Source of the DNA: Petrosia ficiformis
Taxonomy: Eukaryota > Porifera > Demospongiae > Haplosclerida > Petrosiidae
Assembly (NCBI GenBank): GCA_947044365.1
Contig: OX345636.1
Span: forward strand, 56,337,746-56,401,745
Reading direction: 5' to 3'
DNA length: 64,000 nt
Under the pieces are notes generated by a model, which was not told where the DNA came from, ran no database searches, and saw only the letters and a program-made list of their open reading frames with translations. Below, piece by piece: positions 55,330 through 64,000 of the stretch. Each line of letters opens with the position of its first letter. Position 1 is the stretch's first letter. Made by a program: the position numbers and the translations under genes.

Positions 55330-57240
55330 CTTAACTACCGCCTTCGGCGGTTTAAGCTAGGCAAGTGCATAGTATATGCTCTAAGCATAGTAGTGTATTA
55401 TTGTCATTAATTATCTAGAATCAATTAAATTTACATACCACGAATGAATGTATTATAATTTTTGTTTAATAAATGAATAAACTAAATTTTATGTCTCTCT
55501 GACTCTGTTACATATTCTCTGTAATCACGTTCTATGAGGGGTGAATATTACCAAAATTAGGATACACTTTTCATTGAGTGGAGAGGCGTGACTTTGTCGT
55601 CGAGTGGCATGCCAATCCTAAGATTTCCTGAACTCTCCTGCTACTACTGTCTCCAAAGCCTTTGATAGTTTAAGCTAGGCAAGCGTAATATGGTTTTTAA
55701 AAGCATTATTATCTAGAATCATAATTAATTTTATTTATTTATACTACGAATGAATGTATTATAATTTTTGATTAATAAATGAATAAACGAAATATTATGT
55801 CTCTTGCTCTTTCTCTCTCTCCGACTCTGTTCAATCTTCTCTGTACTTGTCTTTCCAGTTCTGAATGCCTTTGGTAGTTTAAGCTAGGCAAGCATAGTAC
55901 CTTCTGAGTGTAGTACATTACAGGCTCTTTATATGTCTATCTCTGAGACTATGCTTCCTTCTCTATATCAGTTAGTCTTGTCTGTGTTTGTCTATGCATG
56001 AGATTCTCTATCAGAGTAAGATGGGCTTCTTTAGTGTTGTCTGTGTTTGTCTATGTCTGTCTCTATTCAAACATCCTGAACTCTCATTCTACCACTGTCT
56101 CCAAAGCACTTCTCCCTCTCTGTCTAATTCTGTCGCTGATTATTGTCTATCTCTTCTCCAATCTTCTTTATGAACGCGCACGCACAAATGATTTACTGTC
56201 AACGCCTTCTTTTATTACGTCACGCCAATCAATGCGTCCCGTCAATGTCTAATTTTCTGGGTCTTGGTTGCGGGTGATATCGACAGACAGACAACGGTAT
56301 TATTATGCTTAACTACCGCCTTCGGCGGTTTAAGCTAGGCAAGTGCATAGTATATATAGTAGTGTAGTATTGTCATTAATTAAAAGGATTATTATCTAGA
56401 ATCAATTAAATTTACATACCACGAATGAATGTATTATAATTTGTGTTTGAATAAACTAAATTTTATGTCTCTCTGACTCTGTTACATCCTCTCTTTAATC
56501 GCCTTCTATGAGAGGTGAATAGTACCAAAATTAGGATACACTTTCCATTGAGTGGAGAGGCGTGACTTTGTCGTCGAGTGGCATGCAAATCCTAAGATCT
56601 CCTGAACTCTCCTGCTACTACTGTCTCCAATACGGAAGCCTTTGATAGTTTAAGCTAGGCAAGCGTAATATGGTTTTTAAAAGAATTATTATCTACAATC
56701 ATAATTAATTTTATTTATTTATACTACGAATGAATGTATTATAATTTTTGATTAATAAATGAATAAACGAAATGATATATCTCTTGCTCTCTCTCTCTCT
56801 CCTAGTTTAAGCTTGGCAAGCATAGTACCTTCTAAGTGTAGTACACTACAGGCTCTTTATATGTCTATCTCTGAGATGTTAGCTAGGCTTCCTTCTCTAT
56901 ATCAGTTAGTCTTGTCTGTGTTTGTCTATGCATGAGATTCTCTATCAGAGTGAGATGGGCTTCTTTAGTCTTGTCCGTGTTTGTCTATGTCTGTCTCTAT
57001 TCAAATATCCCGAACTCTCATTCTACCACTGTCTCCAAAGCTATTCTCCCTCTTTGTCTAATTCTATCGCTGATTATTGTCTATCTCTTCTCCGATCTTC
57101 TTTATGAACGCACAAATGATTTACTGTCAAAGCCTTCTTTTATTACGTCACGTCAATCAAAGCGTCGCGTGAAGTCAACGTCTAATTTTCTGGGTCTTTG
57201 TTGCGGGTGATATCAACAGACAGACAACGGTATTATTATA
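55330..57240 (+). repeat. Tandem duplication of about 980 bp
   Basis: The block starting with the palindrome CTTAACTACCGCCTTCGG at 55330 is repeated from 56308. Both copies contain TTATTATCTAGAAT, TGACTTTGTCGTCGAGTGGC and TAATTTTCTGGGTCTT, and end with GACAGACAGACAACGG. Each copy holds two overlapping short frames (MSMHEILYQS and MRFSIRVRWA) that are shadows of the repeat. No gene is seen, and nothing is recognised in 57,240-57,680 apart from a C/G-rich tract near 57,392. Confidence 0.8.
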
Positions 57241-57683
57241 TAGGATTATTATAATATTATAATATATATAATTATATATACGTCTAAGTGCAACCACACC
57301 CTAGGCTCTACAAAGTACTATACTAGTGCACTACTGAATTGCCGCGAATTCAGAATAAGGCGTAACGCATTGGAGTTTAGTCTCGCGGCCCCCCCCCCCG
57401 GGGCCGACGACTCCGTTACATAATTACAAGACGGTCTCGCACTACACTAGCACACAAGATCTTAATTAAAGACTAACCATCTATAGGATCTTTAGTTTTC
57501 GGCTAAGATGCGGTGACCCTTTGATTAGGTCATTTTGTAACCCGGGGTGTGCTAAAAGTTCCGCATTACGGCTATTACGTACTACGTGCTGCGACGAAAC
57601 GTATGTGACGTTTGCAGGGCTAGGGAGGTACGTCACGACAATCACACCCACGCAAACTGCACTGCACTAGAACAGAGGGGCGT

Positions 57684-57966
57684 TGTTAGGACTTAACTCA
57701 GATTTACCAAAATAGATCATCAAAAGAATAACAACCAAGTTGATATTAATATACACACAGACACACTGAAAAAAAACTAAATTGTACAAAGTATTTATAG
57801 AAAACTAATGTCTAGAATGTTCTAGAACATAACATGTGGTCCTACATGTGCTAAGGAATGATCCAGAAAAATAATTATAGAAGTGTTAAATGAAACATGT
57901 GACATTACAGTACAAGAGTACATAAATTAATGAAATAAGTACAAAACACTCACTTAACACCAAACA
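57684..57966 (-). repeat. 3' LTR of the BEL/Pao element
   Basis: On the element's strand it starts TGTTTGGTG and ends CCTAACA. Matches 63685-63967 base for base by eye. It contains no obvious gene. Confidence 0.92.
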
Positions 57967-58023
57967 TACCGCCGGTCATGACCGGAGGTCATAGAGTAAA
58001 GGATGGTACAAATACCATAATGT

Positions 58024-61000
58024 CTACAGTTCTTTAGAGTTAGTAGGAATCAGTAGTACAATCTTATGGATTGGTCTCTTGTAAATTCCCTTGGCAGTCT
58101 TCAGCGTAACAACTCGTACTAAATTGTCATTACCACGATGAATTTCAACGACTTTAGCTATTGGCCACTTAGTTGGAAATGTAGCTTCGTCACGCAATAT
58201 CACAATATCACCGACAGATACGTTTCTAGTTGGATGAGACCATTTGTAGAACTTGTTGAGTGTTGTGAGATAGTCAGTGGACCAACGTCTCCAAAAATGA
58301 TGAGTGAGATTTTGGCACAAATGCCAACGATGTTTCAAGGTCAATGAAATACTAGAGGATGGGTTATCGGGAAGTGTGGTTAGTGATTGGCCAACCAGAA
58401 AATGTCCTGGAGTGAGTATATCTGTCACACAATCATTAACAAAATTCACAGGGATTAACGGACGACTATTCAAACAAGCTTCAATTTGAACTATGACTGT
58501 GGTCATTTCCTCAAAAGTCAACTTTACATCAGGTGTGATTACACGTCTCAAATGGGTTTTCATACTTTTTACTGCCGCTTCCCACAATCCACCGAAATGT
58601 GGAGCACGTTCAGGGATAAATTTCCACTCTATACTTCTTGATGCACAAAATTCAGAAATTTTGCGTTGAGCAATTTCAGTTTTCAGGAATTCAAATAGTT
58701 TCTTTAGTTCATGATTAGCTCCAACAAAGTTTGTCCCATGATCACTCCAAATGAGGTTAGGATAACCTCTACGGGCAACAAAACGACGTAATGCAGCTAT
58801 GAATGCTTCACTAGTGAGATCAGAGACCAATTCCAGGTGAACTGCCTTAACTGTTAACGAAACAAAAACGCATATATAAGCTTTAACAACAGTGGGTTTC
58901 CTGACATAGCCATGCTTAATGTAAACTGGACCCGCATAGTCCACTCCGACGGTTTCAAAAATAGTGCCTGGAGTTACACGTTCTGAAGGTAGTTGCCCTT
59001 GTAATTGAGTGAGAGTCTCACCAGCATGGCGTCTACAAATGACACATTGACGAGTAATCGAGCGAACAGCCTTTCGAAGATTGATAATATGGAAACGAAG
59101 GCAAATTGAGGATATCATAAGGGTAGGTCCAGCATGAAGCAGACGAATATGTTCTGATCTGAGGATTAGTTTCGTTATGGTATGCTTTGCATGAAGAACA
59201 ATTGGATGTAATCTTGTGTATGGTAATTTAGAATTACCTAGACGACCTCCAACACGCATAATACGTGAGGAATCAATAAAGGGATTCAACGATATCAATT
59301 TACTGTTGCTTGGCAATTTACAATTTGATTTGAGCGATGCAATGTCATTGGGAAAAGATTCCAATTGAGAGTAAGACAACCAATAATTCTCAGCATGAGA
59401 AAGTTCAGCAACAGTTAAATATGGATGATTTGTAGTAGAGTTTCTTTCGCCACGACAGTTGTTGATGAAACGATAAATCCATGCAGTGACACGTTGAAGC
59501 TGAGGAAAGGTAGAATAACGATCCACTGGTATGACAGGCAACACCAATTCACAAGTAGTTAGCAGACTAATCTCCCTTTCTTCTTCACTCACTTCAACAC
59601 GAGGGATTTCTTCTTGTCCTGGCCATCTGGAGGTTTCCAAGTACAACCATTTTGGACCCTTCCACCAGAGTTCATTACTCACTAATTCAGATGGGAATAA
59701 TCCTCTAGAGGCGCAATCAGCTGGGTTTTCTGTACTATTAACATGTCTCCAATGGTTAGGAGGAATGCAATCTACAATATACGATACTCGATTACCCACA
59801 TAAGTCTTGAAACGCCTTGATGTGCCAGTGAGCCAATTGAGCACAATTGTGCTGTCAGTCCAAGCAAATACATTAGATAACGGCATTCTGTATACTTCTT
59901 TGACATGATGAAGCAATTGAGTTAACAGATAAGCACCACACAATTCAAGGCGTGGAATTGTAAGACGTTTAATGGGTGACACCCTGGTTTTAGCTGTTAC
60001 TATGGAAATATGAATTCTCCCTTCTGAATCTTCTCCACGTAGGTACACGACACCAGCATATGCATTTTCGGATGCGTCACAAAATCCATGTAGCTGTAAA
60101 GAAGTGATGGTGACATCTTTGGGGAAGTAGTAACGAGGCACATGACAACCTTTGAGAGATGGCAATTCAGATATCCATTGTAACCAAGTCTCTTGAATGA
60201 ACGTTGGTACCGATTCATCCCAATCTATATTTAATTCCCACAATCGTTGTAACAGCATTTTCATCTTAATCACAGTAGGAGAAAACCAACCCAGGACATC
60301 AAATATCTTGGCAATATCTGATACAAGAACACGCTTTGTGATGGTTTCAGGTGTAGACAAATTATTCACTGTGAGACGAAAATGGTCAAAAGTAGTATTC
60401 CATTCAAAACCCAAAGTCTTAGCATATTCTTTAGAGCCAGAAATTGTAAGGACTTCATAGGAGTCTCTAACACCAGGATCAATTCTCTTTAAGACTGCTA
60501 ATTCACTGGAATTCCATTTTCGCAAATGAAAACCACCACGGGAGAGGAGAGCTTGCAATTGGTGATGTAACTTGATTGCATCTTCGTTGTTGTCAGCTCC
60601 TGTAAGACAATCATCAACATAAAAGGATTCTTCAACCATTTCTGATGCTTGTGGATATTCGTGGGCTAGGTTGATAGCATTCTGCTTAATAGCCATATTG
60701 GCAGCAAACGACGATGCAGAAATGCCAAATGTGAGTCTCGTCATTCGATAATCCTTTAGGGGTTCACTGGGATTGGATCTCCATACAAAACGATGTAGAT
60801 CCTTGTCATCATTAGTCAATTCAACGGCTCGATACATTTTACTAACATCTGCAGTGAGAGCGACACGATGCAATCTGAAACGAAGTAACACATCAACCAA
60901 TGGTGGATGAACAGTTGGTCCAACAAGTAAGGTGTCATTAAGTGACACACCAGAGGATGATTTGGCTGAAGCGTCAAATACAGCACGCACTTTGGTAGTG

Positions 61001-62802
61001 GAGCTAGACTGCTTATAAACAGCATGCATAGGAAGGTAAAATACCATGTGTTGAGGTTTCTCTAGGTCATTCACAGGAACGATTTCTGCATGTTGTAAGT
61101 CCGTATACTCTTTCATTACAGCTTCAAATTCTATAAATTGTCCCTTAACATTCAGAGAACGCTCAAGTGAGAGGAACCTTCGAACGGCTTGTGAACGAGA
61201 TTCGCCAAGGGTTTTGGCATCAGATCTCTTTGGTAAGGGGACAACAAACCTTCCTACTTTATTACGAAAATGGTTTGATTCAAAGTGGCGTAAAACCGTT
61301 CGTTCTTCCATTGATAGATTGGAGATCTTGGTGGGAGATTCTTCAATTTCCCAAAATTTTCGGAGAATGTCGTCTCCTGATTCAACCAGTGCATGATGAG
61401 TCGCAACTGAGGATTGAAGGATGTCAGATTCTGCATTTCCACAAAGTACCCAACCAAACATTGTTTCCAGAGCAATAGGTGATCCAGGAGGACCCTTCCG
61501 CCGGCCATGACGCAATGCTTCAACAAAAATATCGATGCCTAGCAGGACATCTATACGACCAGGTGTACCAAATTCAGGATCTGCTAAAGCCAAGTCTCTA
61601 AGGTGATTCCACTTTGAGTTGAAGGGGACGGGATGTATTGGAAGATCACAAGTCACCTTGGGGACAACTATTGCTGTTATATTCATAGACCCCTTTGTGG
61701 ATGAGATTGGTGTGATCTTGAAATTGGCAATTGACTTAGTTGGATAAATGGAAGTGTGACCTCCAATTCCAGAGATGTTTACAGATTGCCTTGCACGGGG
61801 AAGACACAGGGATTGAACTAGACGCTCTGAGATAAATGAGGCTGATGAACCATTGTCCAATAGAGCTCGTGCTTGTGTCGAAGACCCATCAGGTGCAGCG
61901 ACTGAGATGCGACAAGTCATCAATAGTGAATTGGATTTCAACTTCACAGCAGCATTCGACGACACTTGATTGGAAGAGACCTCCTGTGTAAATGAGGGTG
62001 TAGATGGTTCCGATCTTGGCTGGGCCTCTGTGTGTAGTAGTGTGTGATGTGGTTTTTGACACTTCCTACACCTGTAAAGTGACCTGCAGTTGACTGCAAA
62101 GTGACCTTTCATTAGACAATTAACACAAATGTTATGTACCTTGACAGTGGATAGTTTTCCTTCATGGGACAGCGACTTGAATTTGGGGCAGGCATACAAG
62201 GGGTGCTTCACTGGCTTGCAGAGAACACATTGACTTGCTGATTCATGGCTAGCAGTAAATGAAGTGACTGGTTTGGATGTGGGAAATGACCTCTTCAAAT
62301 TAGAGGTTTCCCATTTGGAAAATTTCTTTAAGGGTATGGATGACTCAGATGCTTGAGCACGACTGTCAATAAAATCTAAAAGGTCCTGAAAAGGAGGTAC
62401 GTTGACCTGAGATTGAGTATGGCGTTGCCATTCAAACATGGTGGTAGTGTCCAGTTTTAACTCAAGTAGAGAGGTGATAAATGGAGCTGAAGGTTCATAA
62501 TCCATCGACCTTAGAGCACGAATGTGTTGCTGCACGGTGTCGTGCAGACGACGCAGCTCCTTACCATTACCCTCACGAAGAGGTGGGGTTTCGATTATCA
62601 TCTTGACATAGGTCTGATGAATTAATCGAGGACGATCATAACGAGATTTGAGATAGTCTATGGCTTCTGTATAATGTTCACCAGAACGAGAAAGACCTTC
62701 AATGGCATTTTTAGCTGATCCATCCTTCAGAGCATTTTGAAGATAGACCAACTTTTCAGCATCAGACAAGTTGGTGCGTTCATGTACTGAAGCACAAAAT
62801 TG
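58024..62802 (-). CDS. BEL/Pao pol: Zn knuckles, protease, RT, RNase H, integrase
   Basis: Open from the codon after a TGA (62803-62805) to the stop at 58024. Counting residues from 62769: gag-like helical region (1-150); Cys/His clusters (about 176-243, including CVNCLMKGHFAVNC); aspartic protease ALLDNGSSASFI near 305; reverse transcriptase with FYVDD near 718; RNase H GFCDASENAYAG near 893 and AWTDSTIVLNWL near 968; integrase HHCC ending CVICRRH near 1240; catalytic D, D and E in VGVDYAGP (1275), WSDHGTNF (1340) and GLWEAAVKSM (1396); and a C-terminal domain typical of BEL/Pao. All key residues are present. There is no ATG at the start, so translation would depend on passing the TGA or on a different transcript. 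Confidence 0.92.
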   Translation of the reverse strand, partial: QFCASVHERTNLSDAEKLVYLQNALKDGSAKNAIEGLSRSGEHYTEAIDYLKSRYDRPRLIHQTYVKMIIETPPLREGNGKELRRLHDTVQQHIRALRSMDYEPSAPFITSLLELKLDTTTMFEWQRHTQSQVNVPPFQDLLDFIDSRAQASESSIPLKKFSKWETSNLKRSFPTSKPVTSFTASHESASQCVLCKPVKHPLYACPKFKSLSHEGKLSTVKVHNICVNCLMKGHFAVNCRSLYRCRKCQKPHHTLLHTEAQPRSEPSTPSFTQEVSSNQVSSNAAVKLKSNSLLMTCRISVAAPDGSSTQARALLDNGSSASFISERLVQSLCLPRARQSVNISGIGGHTSIYPTKSIANFKITPISSTKGSMNITAIVVPKVTCDLPIHPVPFNSKWNHLRDLALADPEFGTPGRIDVLLGIDIFVEALRHGRRKGPPGSPIALETMFGWVLCGNAESDILQSSVATHHALVESGDDILRKFWEIEESPTKISNLSMEERTVLRHFESNHFRNKVGRFVVPLPKRSDAKTLGESRSQAVRRFLSLERSLNVKGQFIEFEAVMKEYTDLQHAEIVPVNDLEKPQHMVFYLPMHAVYKQSSSTTKVRAVFDASAKSSSGVSLNDTLLVGPTVHPPLVDVLLRFRLHRVALTADVSKMYRAVELTNDDKDLHRFVWRSNPSEPLKDYRMTRLTFGISASSFAANMAIKQNAINLAHEYPQASEMVEESFYVDDCLTGADNNEDAIKLHHQLQALLSRGGFHLRKWNSSELAVLKRIDPGVRDSYEVLTISGSKEYAKTLGFEWNTTFDHFRLTVNNLSTPETITKRVLVSDIAKIFDVLGWFSPTVIKMKMLLQRLWELNIDWDESVPTFIQETWLQWISELPSLKGCHVPRYYFPKDVTITSLQLHGFCDASENAYAGVVYLRGEDSEGRIHISIVTAKTRVSPIKRLTIPRLELCGAYLLTQLLHHVKEVYRMPLSNVFAWTDSTIVLNWLTGTSRRFKTYVGNRVSYIVDCIPPNHWRHVNSTENPADCASRGLFPSELVSNELWWKGPKWLYLETSRWPGQEEIPRVEVSEEEREISLLTTCELVLPVIPVDRYSTFPQLQRVTAWIYRFINNCRGERNSTTNHPYLTVAELSHAENYWLSYSQLESFPNDIASLKSNCKLPSNSKLISLNPFIDSSRIMRVGGRLGNSKLPYTRLHPIVLHAKHTITKLILRSEHIRLLHAGPTLMISSICLRFHIINLRKAVRSITRQCVICRRHAGETLTQLQGQLPSERVTPGTIFETVGVDYAGPVYIKHGYVRKPTVVKAYICVFVSLTVKAVHLELVSDLTSEAFIAALRRFVARRGYPNLIWSDHGTNFVGANHELKKLFEFLKTEIAQRKISEFCASRSIEWKFIPERAPHFGGLWEAAVKSMKTHLRRVITPDVKLTFEEMTTVIVQIEACLNSRPLIPVNFVNDCVTDILTPGHFLVGQSLTTLPDNPSSSISLTLKHRWHLCQNLTHHFWRRWSTDYLTTLNKFYKWSHPTRNVSVGDIVILRDEATFPTKWPIAKVVEIHRGNDNLVRVVTLKTAKGIYKRPIHKIVLLIPTNSKEL

Positions 62803-63549
62803 TCACCAAAATTGTTTCCAGTTGAGTAAGTTGCCATCAAAAGTAGGGACTTCCAATTTGGGGAGCTTAACTCCAGTACAAGTACTATCTACAACAGGTG
62901 TAGGGGTAGATTTGGTTCTTAGACTGCATGAGTTGATTAACTTTCGGATCACATGAGAGCATTCGAATAGCATTTTTTCAAGTTTTGAGTGAGAGGTGAA
63001 TAAACTACGGACTTCTTCTTCATCGTCCAGCATTAGTAATCTGCCATTCAGTTCAGCTAATTCCCTTTTGTAGTCAGCTACTTGCTCTTGATATTGTTGC
63101 ATAAGAGATATATCATCAACATCTTCAGGTAGGGAAGTTACCGTATTATGAAGATTGAAAGTGCTTTCTTCCAAATAAGATAACTTACGAGAGAGTAGTC
63201 TGTGGTCGTCAGTCACAGTGGGTGTGGCCTTAGAATACAAACGTTCAATACGCATGTTCAACTCGGCGACAATGTCGTCATGTTTGTCCAATATCTCTTG
63301 TTCTTTTTCTAGGGAATCTTCATCCTCATCATCCAGAAGATCGATTAGCTGGAAGTGGTAGTTCTTCAATTCGGAATCCAAAGTTTCAAGTTTTATGGCT
63401 AACTGCCGCGCGTGACCTGGGGTTCCAGGTTGCTCAGCGACGTCCTCCAACTCTTTAATACGGCTATCCAATCGAGTAATTGAGGCTCGTACTACTCCTC
63501 TTCTTTTCCTCAGTTTGGAGACTTCGCGGCGTAAAGATTCACCATCCAT
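62803..63549 (-). CDS. BEL/Pao gag-like N-terminal ORF, ends at an in-frame TGA
   Basis: Starts at ATG 63549 (MDGESLRREVSKLRKR); the frame is open further upstream, but only into the primer-binding site and without an ATG. It is rich in Glu/Lys/Leu heptads, so probably coiled coil, and ends in LPKLEVPTFDGNLLNWKQF followed by W and TGA. LPKLxxPxFDGNxxxW is the conserved entry of BEL/Pao gag, which normally runs on without a stop. The downstream frame is in the same phase, so the TGA is either a single nonsense change or a programmed readthrough site. Confidence 0.85.
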   Translation of the reverse strand: MDGESLRREVSKLRKRRGVVRASITRLDSRIKELEDVAEQPGTPGHARQLAIKLETLDSELKNYHFQLIDLLDDEDEDSLEKEQEILDKHDDIVAELNMRIERLYSKATPTVTDDHRLLSRKLSYLEESTFNLHNTVTSLPEDVDDISLMQQYQEQVADYKRELAELNGRLLMLDDEEEVRSLFTSHSKLEKMLFECSHVIRKLINSCSLRTKSTPTPVVDSTCTGVKLPKLEVPTFDGNLLNWKQFW

Positions 63550-63662
63550 GTCAGCAAAGTTCAAGTGGAAGCAGGCAAAATAGAGGGCTGTAACAGTGAG
63601 TAAAACCAAATGCGAGAGACTATCTGAGAACAAGCCAATGAGAGTGCGAATGATCTTGTTAT

Positions 63663-63680
63663 ATCCGGTTCGGCGGACCA
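63663..63680 (-). promoter_or_regulatory. Primer-binding site of the BEL/Pao element
   Basis: Four bases after the 5' LTR the element reads TGGTCCGCCGAACCGGAT, complementary to a tRNA 3' end finishing in GGACCA. The C1:G72 pair implied by that end suggests tRNA-Tyr, but this needs comparison with the genome's tRNAs. Confidence 0.75.
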
Positions 63681-63684
63681 AAAA

Positions 63685-63967
63685 TGTTAGGACTTAACTC
63701 AGATTTACCAAAATAGATCATCAAAAGAATAACAACCAAGTTGATATTAATATACACACAGACACACTGAAAAAAAACTAAATTGTACAAAGTATTTATA
63801 GAAAACTAATGTCTAGAATGTTCTAGAACATAACATGTGGTCCTACATGTGCTAAGGAATGATCCAGAAAAATAATTATAGAAGTGTTAAATGAAACATG
63901 TGACATTACAGTACAAGAGTACATAAATTAATGAAATAAGTACAAAACACTCACTTAACACCAAACA
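63685..63967 (-). repeat. 5' LTR of the BEL/Pao element
   Basis: Carries the element's promoter; 283 bp, same sequence as 57684-57966. Followed on the plus strand by the target duplication GGCGT (63968-63972) and then unique sequence to the window end. Confidence 0.92.
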
Positions 63968-64000
63968 GGCGTTACCCTGACCATTATCTCTGCTGTTTAA

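Larger units (their letters stand above)
57684..63967 (-). mobile_element. BEL/Pao LTR retrotransposon, complete
   Basis: Two 283-bp LTRs (TGTTAG...ACA on the plus strand) enclose gag- and pol-like frames on the minus strand. The insertion is flanked by GGCGT on both sides (57679-57683 and 63968-63972), the 5-bp duplication expected for BEL/Pao. By eye the LTRs are identical, so the insertion is recent. A primer-binding site follows the 5' LTR. No good polypurine tract precedes the 3' LTR; instead there is a 22-bp near-palindrome at 57968-57989. Confidence 0.93.

Noticed and set aside
1..64000. CRISPR arrays, bacterial operons, rRNA or intact tRNA genes
   Set aside because: None seen; the repeats present are eukaryotic transposons and satellites, and the tRNA-like pieces are incomplete.

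Overview
The window looks like AT-rich metazoan DNA with spliced genes. The best guess is a demosponge of the Amphimedon type. This rests on short introns, very frequent TACATGTA palindromes, many small inverted-repeat transposons, and an ankyrin-Roc-COR-Death gene with one exon per ankyrin repeat. The organism is an inference. The gene models come from matching splice sites and reading phase by hand; no search was run.

Positions 1-42,500 are one long plus-strand gene whose 5' end lies outside the window. Its visible exons encode three 33-residue ankyrin repeats (1193, 10152, 19846), a shorter ankyrin-like exon (27317), linkers, a large exon with a GTPase of Roc type plus a COR-like region (31758-33746), small charged linker exons, and a Death domain (41665-42018/42026). 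The architecture resembles the C-terminal part of DAPK1 (ankyrin-Roc-COR-Death), so an intracellular sensor or death-signalling role is plausible. The first three ankyrin exons lie in tandem segmental duplications of about 9 kb. The introns of these units are nearly identical, but the exons are strongly diverged. This reversed conservation pattern is the most interesting signal in the window.

The large introns hold transposon debris: hAT-type MITEs with 8-bp target duplications, another MITE family whose ends read CATCCCTAT and ATAGGGATG, Crypton-like tyrosine-recombinase relics (two duplicated plus-strand copies and one minus-strand copy in the last long intron), long hairpins, and a hexamer minisatellite.

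At 43,053-45,612 there is a possible small exon with a CxxC motif, followed by a well-supported six-exon plus-strand gene (267 aa, perhaps C14orf93-like). A MITE at 45,700-49,430 is split by a non-LTR retrotransposon (45,991-49,304, minus, 11-bp target duplication) with an intact 1059-aa reverse transcriptase ORF.

From 49.4 to 51 kb there is an inverted MITE copy, palindromes and a pair of ETS-like sites before a possible first exon. A phase-consistent eight-exon minus-strand gene of unknown function (224 aa) occupies 51,766-55,159. A tandem duplication of about 980 bp (55,330-57,240) follows.

The window ends with a complete BEL/Pao LTR retrotransposon on the minus strand (57,684-63,967). 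Its 283-bp LTRs look identical and are flanked by the 5-bp duplication GGCGT. One in-frame TGA separates the gag-like part from the protease-RT-RNase H-integrase part.
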